Of a stretch of DNA of 42,970 nt, positions 25,534 to 34,511 are shown piece by piece. The first letter of the stretch is position 1, and each line of letters opens with the position of its first letter. Under the pieces are notes generated by a model. It saw only the letters and a list, made by a program, of their open reading frames with translations, did not search any database and had not been told where the DNA came from. A program made the position numbers and the translations under genes. This stretch comes from Bacteroides sp. (GTDB lineage: Bacteria > Bacteroidota > Bacteroidia > Bacteroidales > Muribaculaceae): the NCBI GenBank assembly GCA_014802435.1, contig JAAVCG010000041.1:1-42970 (forward strand). The letters run 5' to 3'.

Positions 25534-26052
25534 ATGGAATACATTAAGTCACTCGTACGCGACGTCATCGACTTCCCCACCAAGGGAGTAATCTTCAAGG
25601 ACCTCACAACAGTGTTCAAGGACGCCCGCGCCCTCCATCTGCTCGGCTGGGACCTCACTCAGCTTTATCGCGAAAAGGGAGTAACCAAGGTAGTCGGCAT
25701 TGAAAGCCGCGGATTCATCGGCGGCTCAATCCTGGCCTACGAACTCGGTGCCGGATTCGTGCCCGCACGCAAGCCCGGAAAACTCCCCGCTGACACAATC
25801 TCGACGACCTACGCCAAGGAATATGGCACCGACACCATTGAAATCCACCGCGACGCAATCACCGAGGATGACATCGTAGTGCTCCACGACGACGTCCTTG
25901 CCACCGGAGGAACCATGGCCGCCGCCTATGAGCTCATCAAGTCAATGAACCCTAAGAAAATCTATATCAACTTCATCATCGAAATCAGCGCCCTCAACGG
26001 TCGCGCCAAGCTCCCCGCCGACGCTGAAGTAACCTCGCTCATTACCTATTGA
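25534..26052 (+). CDS. apt: Adenine phosphoribosyltransferase
   Basis: Purine salvage: adenine plus PRPP gives AMP. 172 residues of a single PRTase fold, starting with the Apt-type opening VRDVIDFPTKGVIFKDLTTVFKD. It has the loop GIESRGFIGGSILAYELGAGFVPARKPGKLP and the PRPP-binding motif VVLHDDVLATGGTMAAAYELI. It is complete and cytosolic. The stop TGA overlaps the likely TTG start of uvrC (TTGA), so the two genes are coupled. Confidence 0.96.
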   Translation: MEYIKSLVRDVIDFPTKGVIFKDLTTVFKDARALHLLGWDLTQLYREKGVTKVVGIESRGFIGGSILAYELGAGFVPARKPGKLPADTISTTYAKEYGTDTIEIHRDAITEDDIVVLHDDVLATGGTMAAAYELIKSMNPKKIYINFIIEISALNGRAKLPADAEVTSLITY

Positions 26053-27875
26053 AGCACCAGAAACCACAAGAACTGCGCGACAAAATCTCGCGCATGCCCA
26101 CTACCCCCGGAGTCTACACCTACTATGACTCCGAGGGTACGGTAATCTACGTCGGCAAGGCCATCAACCTCAAGCGCCGCGTCAGCTCCTATTTCAACAG
26201 GACCCACGACGTTGTGCGCACAAACCTGCTGGTTCGCGCCATTGCCGACGTAAGTTACATCGTCGTCCCGACGGAACAAGACGCCCTCAACCTTGAAAAC
26301 TCAATGATCAAGGAATACAAGCCGCGCTATAATGTCCTGCTCAAAGACGACAAATCTTACCCCTGGATTGTGGTCACCAATGAATACTTCCCCCGGGTAT
26401 TCATGACCCGCGAACGCCTCAAGGACGGCTCAAAATACTTCGGTCCCTACACGGACTCAGCCTCAGCCAAAGCCGTGCTCAACCTGGTCCACGAACTCTA
26501 CCCCATCCGCAACTGCCGCCACGCAATCACCCCTGACTATCTTGCCCGCGGCAAAGGAAAACTCTGCCTGGAATATCATCTGAAAAAGTGCGGCGGATGC
26601 TGCGTCGGCATGGTAGACCATGCGGAATACATGGAAAACATCGAGCGGATAAAACTGATTCTCAAAGGCGAAACGGGCCAACTGCAAACCTATCTCAAGG
26701 AGCAAATGGAGACCTTGGCTTCCGAAATGCGCTTTGAGGAAGCTCATGAACTCAAAAAGAAATATGACCTGATTGAGCGCTACCAGAGCAAGTCAGTCAT
26801 CATTTCCCAGGTGCTTGACCAGGTCGACGTCTTCGGCCTCAGCGACGAGGGCGACAAGGACGTCTTCGTCAATTATATGCACCTGCGGCGGGGAGCCGTG
26901 GTCAAGGCCCTCACGCTCCATTATACCCGCTCGCTCGACGAAACTCCCGGTCAGATTCTTGACTATGCGCTGAGCGAAATCTCCGAGCGGTTACAAATGA
27001 AGTTCGACGAGGTCATCGTCGGCCAAATGCCGGAGACTCCACATGAGGGCATCAACTTCGTAATCCCCCAGCGAGGCGACCGCCGAAAACTCCTCCAGAT
27101 GAGCGAACGAAACGCCAACCAGGCGCGCATCGACATGGAGGTTCAGCGCGAAAAACTCAACCCAGAACAGCGCGTAATGAGAGTGCTCACACGGATTCAG
27201 CAAGACTTTCGCCTGCCGGAACTGCCGCGACACATTGAATGTTTCGACAACTCAAACATTCAGGGCACTAATCCGGTCAGCAGCTGCGTGGTTTTCCGCA
27301 ACGCCAAACCCGCCAAGAAAGATTACCGCAACTTCATCATCAAAACCGTTGAAGGGCCTGATGACTTTGCCTCGATGAAGGAAGTGCTCACGCGCCGCTA
27401 TACGCGCCTGATGCAGGAATCGCCCGACGATTTGCCCCAACTGATAGTGGTCGACGGCGGTAAAGGTCAGCTCTCGGCCGCCGTAGAGGCCCTTGACTCC
27501 ATCGGCCTGCGCGGGGTAATCTCAGTTGTCGGCATCGCCAAGCGTCTGGAGGAAATCTACTTTCCGGGCGACAGCATCCCGCTCTACATTGACAAAAACT
27601 CTGAGACACTGAAAGTTATCCAACACATGCGCGACGAAGCCCACCGATTTGGCATCACCCACCATCGCGACCGCCGCAGCAAGTCACAGACAGTCAGCGA
27701 ATTAGACTCCATCCCCGGCATAGGACCCAAGACCAAGGAACTGCTCCTGAAGAAATTCCGCTCCATGGCCCGAATCCGCCAGACCACTGAGGCGCAACTC
27801 ACCGAACTCATAGGCCCGGCGAAAGCAAAAATCCTCATCGAAAACCTCAAAAACTCGCAAAATACTGCAGTTTAA
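26049..27875 (+). CDS. uvrC: Excinuclease ABC subunit C
   Basis: Makes both incisions in nucleotide-excision repair. 608 residues in the standard order: GIY-YIG nuclease (GVYTYYDSEGTVIYVGKAINLKRRVSSYF), cysteine cluster (CHLKKCGGCC-like), and UVR helix pair (about residues 200-240). Next is the RNase H-like domain with HIECFDNSNIQG and LIVVDGGKGQLSAA, then two helix-hairpin-helix motifs (LDSIPGIGPKTKELLLKKF). The start is taken as TTG at 26049, overlapping the apt stop; the next ATG at 26094 would cut into the GIY-YIG domain. The last codons and the TAA fall inside the first copy of a 32-bp repeat. Confidence 0.95.
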   Translation: MKHQKPQELRDKISRMPTTPGVYTYYDSEGTVIYVGKAINLKRRVSSYFNRTHDVVRTNLLVRAIADVSYIVVPTEQDALNLENSMIKEYKPRYNVLLKDDKSYPWIVVTNEYFPRVFMTRERLKDGSKYFGPYTDSASAKAVLNLVHELYPIRNCRHAITPDYLARGKGKLCLEYHLKKCGGCCVGMVDHAEYMENIERIKLILKGETGQLQTYLKEQMETLASEMRFEEAHELKKKYDLIERYQSKSVIISQVLDQVDVFGLSDEGDKDVFVNYMHLRRGAVVKALTLHYTRSLDETPGQILDYALSEISERLQMKFDEVIVGQMPETPHEGINFVIPQRGDRRKLLQMSERNANQARIDMEVQREKLNPEQRVMRVLTRIQQDFRLPELPRHIECFDNSNIQGTNPVSSCVVFRNAKPAKKDYRNFIIKTVEGPDDFASMKEVLTRRYTRLMQESPDDLPQLIVVDGGKGQLSAAVEALDSIGLRGVISVVGIAKRLEEIYFPGDSIPLYIDKNSETLKVIQHMRDEAHRFGITHHRDRRSKSQTVSELDSIPGIGPKTKELLLKKFRSMARIRQTTEAQLTELIGPAKAKILIENLKNSQNTAV

Positions 27876-27940
27876 ACCCCAAAAACCTGCAAAATACTGC
27901 AGTTTAAACCCCAAAAACTTGCAAAATACTGCAGTTTAAC
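27849..27940. repeat. Three 32-bp tandem repeats at the uvrC end
   Basis: The core GCAAAATACTGCAGTTTAA starts at 27857, 27889 and 27921, an exact 32-bp period. Each core contains the palindromic CTGCAG, and the units are joined by ACCCCAAAAACYT-type spacers. Copy 1 overlaps the uvrC stop codon. Copy 3 contains the -33 TTG of the next promoter. Confidence 0.92.
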
Positions 27941-27949
27941 GTAAATTTG
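27919..27949 (+). promoter_or_regulatory. Promoter of the DUF4143 ATPase
   Basis: TTG (27919-27921), a 20-nt spacer and TAAATTTG (27942-27949). It is partly inside the third 32-bp repeat, so a protein bound to the repeats could block it. The ATG follows 17 nt after the -7 box. Confidence 0.75.
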
Positions 27950-27966
27950 CGGTAAAATTAATCAAT

Positions 27967-29256
27967 ATGATAAATCAGACCCAATTACTGCAAATACTTG
28001 CTGACCAGCGAGAAGAACTCGAAGCCAAAGAGAACAAGAAACTCTGTCGGCGAATGGAGCAGGACCTCATAGAGATAAACAGCCCGTTAGCCCAAGTAGT
28101 AATTGGAGTACGCCGCTGCGGAAAATCAACAATGTGTTACCAGGCGTTAAGGGACGCAAAAGTCAACTACGCATACGTAAACTTTGATGATGAAAACCTC
28201 TCCCTGCTCAATGCCTCAGACCTCACCCCACTGCTTGAAGCCCTATACACGCTTTACGGCAAATTCACTCACCTGTTTCTTGACGAGATTCAAAATGTAG
28301 AAGGTTGGCAACTCTTCGTCAACAGGCTCCTGCGCCGGGAAATGAAAATAGTTATCACCGGCTCAAACGCCAAGTTGCTCAGCAGTGACCTGGCAACTCA
28401 CCTGACGGGACGCCATCACGTAATAAATCTATTTCCCCTCTCATTTAAGGAATACTGCGAATGTAACGACGTTGAACTTCACTCCCCCTACACGGAGAAA
28501 AAAGCCCTTCGGCGCAGAGCATTCATTGACTACCTCCGTCAAGGCGGATTTCCTCAACTCCTCCAAATTGAAAACAAGCGAGCATACATCAACGACCTGA
28601 CCGAGGCAATCCTGAAGCGCGACATTGAACAGCGCTTCAAAATACGCCACCAAGCACAATTTGAACGCCTGGCAAACAACATGATGAACACTGCGCCGGT
28701 TATAATCTCCGCAGAAAAAACCGCCAAGGAATTAGATTTCAGGTCAACAAACACCCTGCAAAACTATCTGAGCTATCTGAGTCAGGCCTTTCTGCTCATC
28801 TCTCTCCATAAATATTCAGCCAAAAGCAGAATCAGACACGTCGGCGAAAAATACTATTGTATCGACCCGGCCCTGATGGATAAGCGGGCAGACGCATTCA
28901 GCGGTGAAAACTTTGGATGGAGAATGGAAACAATCATATTCCTTCAACTGAAAAGAAATGCCCTGATAAACGGTCACGACGTTTACTACCTATCCGAAAG
29001 CAGACGCAGAGAATGTGACTTCATCATTACGGAAGGAAACCGAACCATAGAGGCCATCCAAGTGTCATACGACATCAGCAATCCCAAAACATACAGGCGC
29101 GAAATAAACGGCCTGATAATGGCCACAAAACGGACCAACTGCAATAAACTCACTCTGCTGACGGAAAACCAAAGAGAGACAATAGACCACGAAGGATACA
29201 AAATAGAAATAAAACCGACCTACGAATGGCTGATAGAGAACGAATGGAAGAGATGA
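27967..29256 (+). CDS. AAA+ ATPase with C-terminal DUF4143
   Basis: 429 residues. Walker A GVRRCGKS is at 47-54, Walker B is LFLDEIQNVEGWQLFVNRLLR, sensor-type motif ITGSNAKLLSSDLATHLTGRHHVINLFPLSFKEY, then a winged-helix-like part. The C-terminal DUF4143 has a PD-(D/E)XK-like pattern (ECDFIITEGNRTIEAIQVSYDI). The family is abundant and variable in Bacteroidetes, often in many copies per genome. The role is unsettled; stress or conflict functions have been proposed. Codon use is more AT-rich than in neighbouring housekeeping genes, which suggests acquisition. It has its own promoter within a triplicate repeat. Its end overlaps the ribD start. Confidence 0.93.
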   Translation: MINQTQLLQILADQREELEAKENKKLCRRMEQDLIEINSPLAQVVIGVRRCGKSTMCYQALRDAKVNYAYVNFDDENLSLLNASDLTPLLEALYTLYGKFTHLFLDEIQNVEGWQLFVNRLLRREMKIVITGSNAKLLSSDLATHLTGRHHVINLFPLSFKEYCECNDVELHSPYTEKKALRRRAFIDYLRQGGFPQLLQIENKRAYINDLTEAILKRDIEQRFKIRHQAQFERLANNMMNTAPVIISAEKTAKELDFRSTNTLQNYLSYLSQAFLLISLHKYSAKSRIRHVGEKYYCIDPALMDKRADAFSGENFGWRMETIIFLQLKRNALINGHDVYYLSESRRRECDFIITEGNRTIEAIQVSYDISNPKTYRREINGLIMATKRTNCNKLTLLTENQRETIDHEGYKIEIKPTYEWLIENEWKR

Positions 29257-30125
29257 AGTATATGAGGCGGGCGCTGGAATTGGCGCGTCTGGGCGAGATT
29301 GGGGCACACCCTAATCCGATGGTCGGGGCCGTGATTACGGGGCCCGACGGCGAGATTCTTGGCGAGGGTTATCATCAGCGATGCGGCGAGGGTCATGCGG
29401 AAGTCAATGCCGTGGCCGATGCCGAGCGCCGCGGCGCCGACCTGACAACGGCGACAATGTATGTGACCCTCGAGCCATGTTCTCATTACGGGAAGACTCC
29501 GCCCTGCGCCGAACTGATAATACGGAAAGGAATAAGGAAAGTCGTCGTTGGCTGCATTGACCCCTTTGCCAAGGTCCAGGGGCGAGGAATCGAGATGCTC
29601 CGAGGGGCAGGAATCGAAGTTAAAATGGCGCCGGAAGAAATTGCAGCAGAGTGCCGCAAAATTAACCGCCGCTTTTTCACGGCCCATGAGCTTCACCGCC
29701 CCTACGTCGCGCTGAAATGGGCCGAAACCGCCGACGGATTCGTTGACCGCCTCCGCTCACCGGAGGAGCCGCCCCTGAAAATCTCAACCCCGGGCGGGCA
29801 GGTGGCCGTTCACCGTTACCGGTCGACCTTCGACGCCATCGCCGTCGGTTCCGGAACGGAAATGATGGACTCGCCTAAGCTCGACGCGCGAAAATATCCG
29901 GGCGGCCGCGCCCCGATGAGGGTCCGCTTTACCCGCCGGGAGCCGCTGATTGACCAGCTGCGAAAACTGTATGAACAGGGGGTCACATCACTGCTGATTG
30001 AGGGGGGGCCGACACTCCAGCGCTCGTTTATCGCGGAGGGCCTGGTTGACGAAATCAGGCGCGAAATCTCCCCCACCCCACTATGCGCTCCGGGGGTCAG
30101 AGGACCCCTTGGGCGGGAATTTTGA
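29244..30125 (+). CDS. ribD: Riboflavin biosynthesis deaminase/reductase RibD
   Basis: Bifunctional enzyme of riboflavin synthesis: deaminates and then reduces the pyrimidine intermediate. The deaminase domain has HAEVNAV and EPCSHYGKTPPCAEL with the zinc ligands. The reductase domain follows (ALKWAETADGFVDR, FDAIAVGSGTEMMDSPKLDAR, SLLIEGGPTLQRSF). Several ATGs overlap the ATPase end; 29244 (MEEMKYMRRALELARLG) fits best and gives 293 residues. That is short for RibD. After GGRAPMRVRF the usual stretch of about 40 residues before the LLIEGG motif is nearly missing, so reductase activity is doubtful. The end is also short. Confidence 0.88.
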   Translation: MEEMKYMRRALELARLGEIGAHPNPMVGAVITGPDGEILGEGYHQRCGEGHAEVNAVADAERRGADLTTATMYVTLEPCSHYGKTPPCAELIIRKGIRKVVVGCIDPFAKVQGRGIEMLRGAGIEVKMAPEEIAAECRKINRRFFTAHELHRPYVALKWAETADGFVDRLRSPEEPPLKISTPGGQVAVHRYRSTFDAIAVGSGTEMMDSPKLDARKYPGGRAPMRVRFTRREPLIDQLRKLYEQGVTSLLIEGGPTLQRSFIAEGLVDEIRREISPTPLCAPGVRGPLGREF

Positions 30126-30175
30126 CGAGAAAAACAGGCCAAATGACGCAATATTAACGATTTTTCGGGCAAAAA

Positions 30176-30207
30176 TTTGTAAAAAACGGAATAAATACGT
30201 ACTTTTG
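30176..30207 (+). promoter_or_regulatory. Promoter of the Omp28-type gene pair
   Basis: TTTG (30176-30179), a 20-nt spacer and TACTTTTG (30200-30207). The ATG at 30243 lies 35 nt beyond the -7 box. It probably serves both secreted-protein genes and perhaps those downstream. Confidence 0.82.
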
Positions 30208-30242
30208 CATTAGAAATAAATAAATCAACACCACATACTAAA

Positions 30243-32216
30243 ATGAAAAAACTGTTACTCTCTGCTCTACTGGCAGTTGGAACCCTTAGCAATGTCTATG
30301 CAACGGACATTCTCATCGGCGACGCAAAAGATGACACTTACGTCTATGGCGCCGACGGCCTCATGAACACTAATAACGCCAACATGGGCATTGCCATCCG
30401 CATCCCTGCCAGAACCCTCCAAGCCTATCCGGGCGCCACGATTAAAGGCCTGCAGATTGCTGCGGGCGACGGCGTTGACGAACTGCCAATCGAAGCCTTT
30501 CTCTGCAAGGGAAGCCTCACTGACGGCAAACTGAATCTCTCCGAACCGGAAACGAGTAAGAACAGTCATATCGGCTGGATCCCCAATCCTTCCATCCCCT
30601 ATACCGGCCTCTGGGACCACGTGATTTTTGACGAGCCATATAAGATTCCGGAAGCTGCCGACGTTAAATTTGACCTCTACTTCGGCATCTACATGAGCGT
30701 GGAAGCCAACAAATACGTTCTCGGTGTTTCGTCCTACAATCAGCAAGTCGGCAAAAACAAAATCTATCTGGCCGAATCATATGACCTTGATGTCAAGAAG
30801 CCCGATAACTGGGAAGACATCTCGACAATTCCCTTTATTTTTAACAACAACATTGCCATCTGCGCCATCGTTGAACTCCCCGATGAAGTCAACACCAACG
30901 CCATGGCAATCCAGACGGCCTACGCTCCTTCATTCGGCATCCTTGACAACACCGTCAAGAGCTACATCTACTTCACCAACGACGGCCCGACGCCGATTTC
31001 CAGCTTTGAGCTGACCACTACGTTTGAAGACAGCGAATCAATCCAGACCTACAACTTTGGCGAAGACCAGGAAGCCTGGATGCCGATTGGCTACGTTCCC
31101 GGCAACCGCGACGCCATGGAAATTCCCCTGCCCGTTATGGGTTCCGGCGTCCACACGATGACCATCACCAAGGTTAACGGCGAAGAAAACCTTGCCGACG
31201 CCGAGACCACCAAACATGAATTCACTATTATCGGTATTCCTCAGGACGAAGCCGCGAAGCATCACCGTCGCCCCGTAGTTGAAGAATACATGGCCGAAGA
31301 TGACCATAAGTCAGGCGTCTATCAGGACGACATCATCCTTCCCTCGCTGGAACCATACAAGGGCCTTATGACCTACCTGCCCCAACACTCTAACGATAAG
31401 TTCGGCCAGAACCCGATGGACACTCCCGCCATTGTTAACGGCGCGCAAACGACGTTTACCCTGACTGATGCTGACCGCCTCTTCATTGGTCTCGAAGGCA
31501 ACATTAACTTTGTTCAGCTCCCCTCGCAGACCATTGACCGCTCAATCCAGATGGAAGAAATTGTCCTCGCCGGCAAGGCTACTTCAGTAGTTACCGCCAC
31601 CCTCTATCCGCAGGCAATGATCTACTACATGAATGAAGCGCTCAACACCCCGACTTTTGCCTCCGTAGAGCTCTCCAACAGCTATAATGCCTCTACCCGC
31701 ACCCTGAGCGTTGAAGCCTCAGGCAGCATCGCTGACGTGCTCCCCGCCGGCGAAAAGGCAACCATGACCCTCTATCTGATTGAAGAAGGAGTCGTTTCTG
31801 ACTCTCAGGAATTTCCTGATGACTCCAAGATTCCGGAAATGTATCCTGACGGCACCTTCACCCATGCCCGCGTAGTGCGCCAGATGATTACCCCCTTTGA
31901 AGGCGAAACACTGGAACCGGGCGAATTCACCAGGAACTATAACATTGAGATTGAAAATCCCCGCTGGGAGGCTAACCACATGAAGGTAGTAGCTATCATT
32001 CAGCGCCCCATGACTAACGATAACCTCAATCGCAACATCATCAACTCGGCTGAAGAGCCCATCTCGCCCGACTATGAAGAATTCGAATTCTCCTCAATCG
32101 AGCAGATTGAAGCACCCTCAGCCGCCGCCGGCATCTTTGACCTGCAGGGCCGCCGCCTGAATGCTCCCATCCGCGGCATCAATATTATCAACGGAAAGAA
32201 AATCCTCGTTAAATGA
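30243..32216 (+). CDS. Secreted protein, Omp28-like paralogue without CxxC, with sorting motif
   Basis: 657 residues with a signal peptide (MKKLLLSALLAVGTLSNVYA). An N-terminal beta domain (about 22-220) is followed by immunoglobulin-like strands. A region beginning HRRPVVEEYMAEDDHKSGVY matches RIPLIEEWTGQTCPNCPFMAYY in the next gene but has lost both cysteines. The later half also parallels the neighbour (FTHARVVRQM, MKVVAIIQRPMTNDNLNRN). The C-terminus IFDLQGRRLNAPIRGINIINGK is the short Bacteroidales sorting-type motif. Likely exported to the cell surface; the function is unknown. It overlaps the following gene by 4 nt (ATGA), so the two products are made together. Confidence 0.82.
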   Translation: MKKLLLSALLAVGTLSNVYATDILIGDAKDDTYVYGADGLMNTNNANMGIAIRIPARTLQAYPGATIKGLQIAAGDGVDELPIEAFLCKGSLTDGKLNLSEPETSKNSHIGWIPNPSIPYTGLWDHVIFDEPYKIPEAADVKFDLYFGIYMSVEANKYVLGVSSYNQQVGKNKIYLAESYDLDVKKPDNWEDISTIPFIFNNNIAICAIVELPDEVNTNAMAIQTAYAPSFGILDNTVKSYIYFTNDGPTPISSFELTTTFEDSESIQTYNFGEDQEAWMPIGYVPGNRDAMEIPLPVMGSGVHTMTITKVNGEENLADAETTKHEFTIIGIPQDEAAKHHRRPVVEEYMAEDDHKSGVYQDDIILPSLEPYKGLMTYLPQHSNDKFGQNPMDTPAIVNGAQTTFTLTDADRLFIGLEGNINFVQLPSQTIDRSIQMEEIVLAGKATSVVTATLYPQAMIYYMNEALNTPTFASVELSNSYNASTRTLSVEASGSIADVLPAGEKATMTLYLIEEGVVSDSQEFPDDSKIPEMYPDGTFTHARVVRQMITPFEGETLEPGEFTRNYNIEIENPRWEANHMKVVAIIQRPMTNDNLNRNIINSAEEPISPDYEEFEFSSIEQIEAPSAAAGIFDLQGRRLNAPIRGINIINGKKILVK

Positions 32217-34054
32217 ACAAGATTCTCCTGTCACTGACTCTCCTCCTTCCCCTGATCCTCGGGGCAGAAACCTTCAATTATGGTTTCTGTCCCGAGGACG
32301 TTACGGAGGAAAACGCCAATGCCCACGGTTCGGGCAAGAATAATGACCTTGAAGTGATGATTCGCCTGAGCCCGGCAGAGATGCCCCAGGTGGCCGCCCT
32401 CAAGGGCTCGAAAATTACCGGAGTGCGCGCCAAACTCCGCACTATGGTTGAACGCAAGGCCTCAATCATTGCCCGCATAGGCTCGCTCGATGCCGAATCA
32501 ATCAAGAAGGACTGCTACCTTGACCAGGGCTGGAACGAAGTAAAATTCAGCGAACCGATTGAAATCGGCGATGAAGACATCTACATTGGCTATCGCGCCA
32601 ACGAGACCCAAGGCTCGGGCCATCACCCGGTAGTTTCGGCCAATGTCCCCGCCCCCTCGGCCACGGGATTCATCAACATTGACCTCACCGGATGGCAAGA
32701 CATAAGCTCTAAAGGTTCCGTGATGATTCAAGCCGTCATTGACGGCGACGCAGAGGTGCTCGCCGCTCCCGCCGCCACAGCAACGGTCACTGACTTCCCG
32801 CAGCTCATCGCCCCGGAATCACCCTTCCAGGCCACTCTGACCGTTAAAAACCTCTCATCCAAGCCCGTCAGCACCCTGAGCGTTGACTATGGCCACGGCG
32901 CCGTTGACGTCGAGGAGGAAATCGCTCCCTTCGGAGTAGCCCAGACGGTCGTAACGCTGATGACTGACGCAATTGAGAGCACTGACCGCCCTTTTATCAG
33001 CTCCATCAGTGCCGTCAACGGCCAAGAAATAAGCGGATATAAGTCAACGACCCATCTCTATGTGACCCGCGACGTATTCACCCGCATTCCCCTCATTGAA
33101 GAATGGACCGGCCAGACCTGCCCCAACTGCCCCTTCATGGCCTATTACCTTGAAGAAGCCCGCGCAGAATATAACAAGCCCCACACTTATGTGGCCCATC
33201 ATGACGGATTCGCAAAGGATAAGATGACCCAACCGATTGATACGGAGCTTCTTTTCCTCTTCGGCGAGCCGAAGAATCAGCTTAACCCGGCCATTATGTA
33301 TGACCGCTCCTATCTGCCCGGCGAAACAAAAATAATCCACACTGCCGCCAACGAAATCGGCCCCCGGCAATACATTGAGCGCATGGTTTCAGCCGAGTTG
33401 GTTCCGGCCCTGGCAGAAGTCAACGTCAGCCTGGAAGGCTCAGAAGTCACCGTCAAAGGCAAAGTGAGCACCGGCTCAAAAACCGAGGATGGCAAAGTCT
33501 TCATCTCAGCCTATCTGATTGAAGATGACATCAAACCGACTGCTTCTTACCTGCCGCAGCTTGGAGTGAACGCCCAGGTGGCCGATGATGCCCCGGCCGA
33601 CCTCGTAGAGAAGTTCCGCCATAACGGAGTTATCCGCGCAAACCTGACTGCCGTCAGCACCGGCGATAAGCTCGAATTCAACTCTGAGGGACTCTATGAG
33701 CATCATTTCACTCTGCCTGAATTTAAATCGGACTGGAACGCTGCAAACCTCCATGTGGTTTCATTTATCCATCGGTTCAACGCCGACGACATGACCGATA
33801 ACTACGTGCTCAATTCCGGCGACAGCAAGCCCTTCATCGCCTCCTCAATCAATGAAGTGACGGCCCCGGCCCGGAAGCTCAACGCCATTCGCGGCGCTGA
33901 CGGGCGCATCATAATCCTGACTCCGATTGAAAAGGCCGAAGCCTTTGACCTTCAAGGCCGCAGACTCAATCTCCAGTCTCCCGCCCCGGCCGGACCCGTG
34001 ATTGTCCGCGCCACTCTTGCCGGAGGCGAAATTGTAACCGCAAAAATTAAATAA
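32213..34054 (+). CDS. Omp28-related outer-membrane protein with CxxC motif and sorting-type end
   Basis: 613 residues. The N-terminus has a signal peptide (MNKILLSLTLLLPLILGAE). An N-terminal beta domain resembles that of the preceding paralogue (KGSKITGVRAKL). A thioredoxin-like region follows, with LIEEWTGQTCPNCPF (C303, C306), the Omp28-family hallmark. The C-terminal beta part contains VVSFIHRFNADDMTDNYVLNSG. The end AFDLQGRRLNLQ...GGEIVTAK looks like a variant of the sorting-type motif. Omp28 proteins are surface lipoproteins or outer-membrane adhesin-like proteins in Porphyromonas; lipidation is not evident here. Coupled to the preceding gene by ATGA. Confidence 0.85.
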   Translation: MNKILLSLTLLLPLILGAETFNYGFCPEDVTEENANAHGSGKNNDLEVMIRLSPAEMPQVAALKGSKITGVRAKLRTMVERKASIIARIGSLDAESIKKDCYLDQGWNEVKFSEPIEIGDEDIYIGYRANETQGSGHHPVVSANVPAPSATGFINIDLTGWQDISSKGSVMIQAVIDGDAEVLAAPAATATVTDFPQLIAPESPFQATLTVKNLSSKPVSTLSVDYGHGAVDVEEEIAPFGVAQTVVTLMTDAIESTDRPFISSISAVNGQEISGYKSTTHLYVTRDVFTRIPLIEEWTGQTCPNCPFMAYYLEEARAEYNKPHTYVAHHDGFAKDKMTQPIDTELLFLFGEPKNQLNPAIMYDRSYLPGETKIIHTAANEIGPRQYIERMVSAELVPALAEVNVSLEGSEVTVKGKVSTGSKTEDGKVFISAYLIEDDIKPTASYLPQLGVNAQVADDAPADLVEKFRHNGVIRANLTAVSTGDKLEFNSEGLYEHHFTLPEFKSDWNAANLHVVSFIHRFNADDMTDNYVLNSGDSKPFIASSINEVTAPARKLNAIRGADGRIIILTPIEKAEAFDLQGRRLNLQSPAPAGPVIVRATLAGGEIVTAKIK

Positions 34055-34061
34055 ATCGCCC

Positions 34062-34511
34062 ATGAGTGTTTGGATAATATGGATTTCAGTGGCGGCTCTG
34101 CTGCTGATTATAGAAGTGTTCACTCAGATGTTCTGGACCATGTGTCTGGCCATCGGCTGTATCGGAGCACTCATTGGTGAACTTTGCGGCATCGGTCTTG
34201 CCTGGGAACTGATAATCCTTGCCGCCGGCTCTTTCGTGGCCTATGCAGCCCTTGCTCCCGTCTTTCAGCGTTGGCATGAACGTCAACTCAAAAAGGCGGG
34301 ACGCTCGGACCGCACCGGAATGGAAGCGCTGCTCGGACGCCGCGCCATAGTCACTCAAGAAATCAAACCGGGCGAGACGGGCCGCGCACGCATCGATGGC
34401 GATAACTGGCAAGTAATAGCCCCCGGATGTAAGGAATCAATCAAAAAAGGCCAGGAAGTAGTCGTTGAAGGCTATGACTCAATCATCTTGACCGTCAGCT
34501 ATCGTCTATGA
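34062..34511 (+). CDS. Short NfeD-like membrane protein
   Basis: 149 residues: three hydrophobic segments in the first half (about 4-20, 25-48, 50-66) and a C-terminal OB-fold of about 60 residues (GRRAIVTQEIKPGETGRARIDGDNWQVIA, VVVEGYDSIILTVSY). This is the short form of NfeD, usually partnered with a stomatin/SPFH protein in membrane quality control or microdomains. No SPFH gene is adjacent here; mutL follows by a 4-nt overlap instead. The start ATG at 34062 is 7 nt after the previous stop. Confidence 0.88.
   Translation: MSVWIIWISVAALLLIIEVFTQMFWTMCLAIGCIGALIGELCGIGLAWELIILAAGSFVAYAALAPVFQRWHERQLKKAGRSDRTGMEALLGRRAIVTQEIKPGETGRARIDGDNWQVIAPGCKESIKKGQEVVVEGYDSIILTVSYRL

Noticed and set aside
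27857-27940. CRISPR-like repeat
   Set aside because: Three units with an exact 32-bp period but no variable spacers between them, and no cas gene; it is a tandem repeat.
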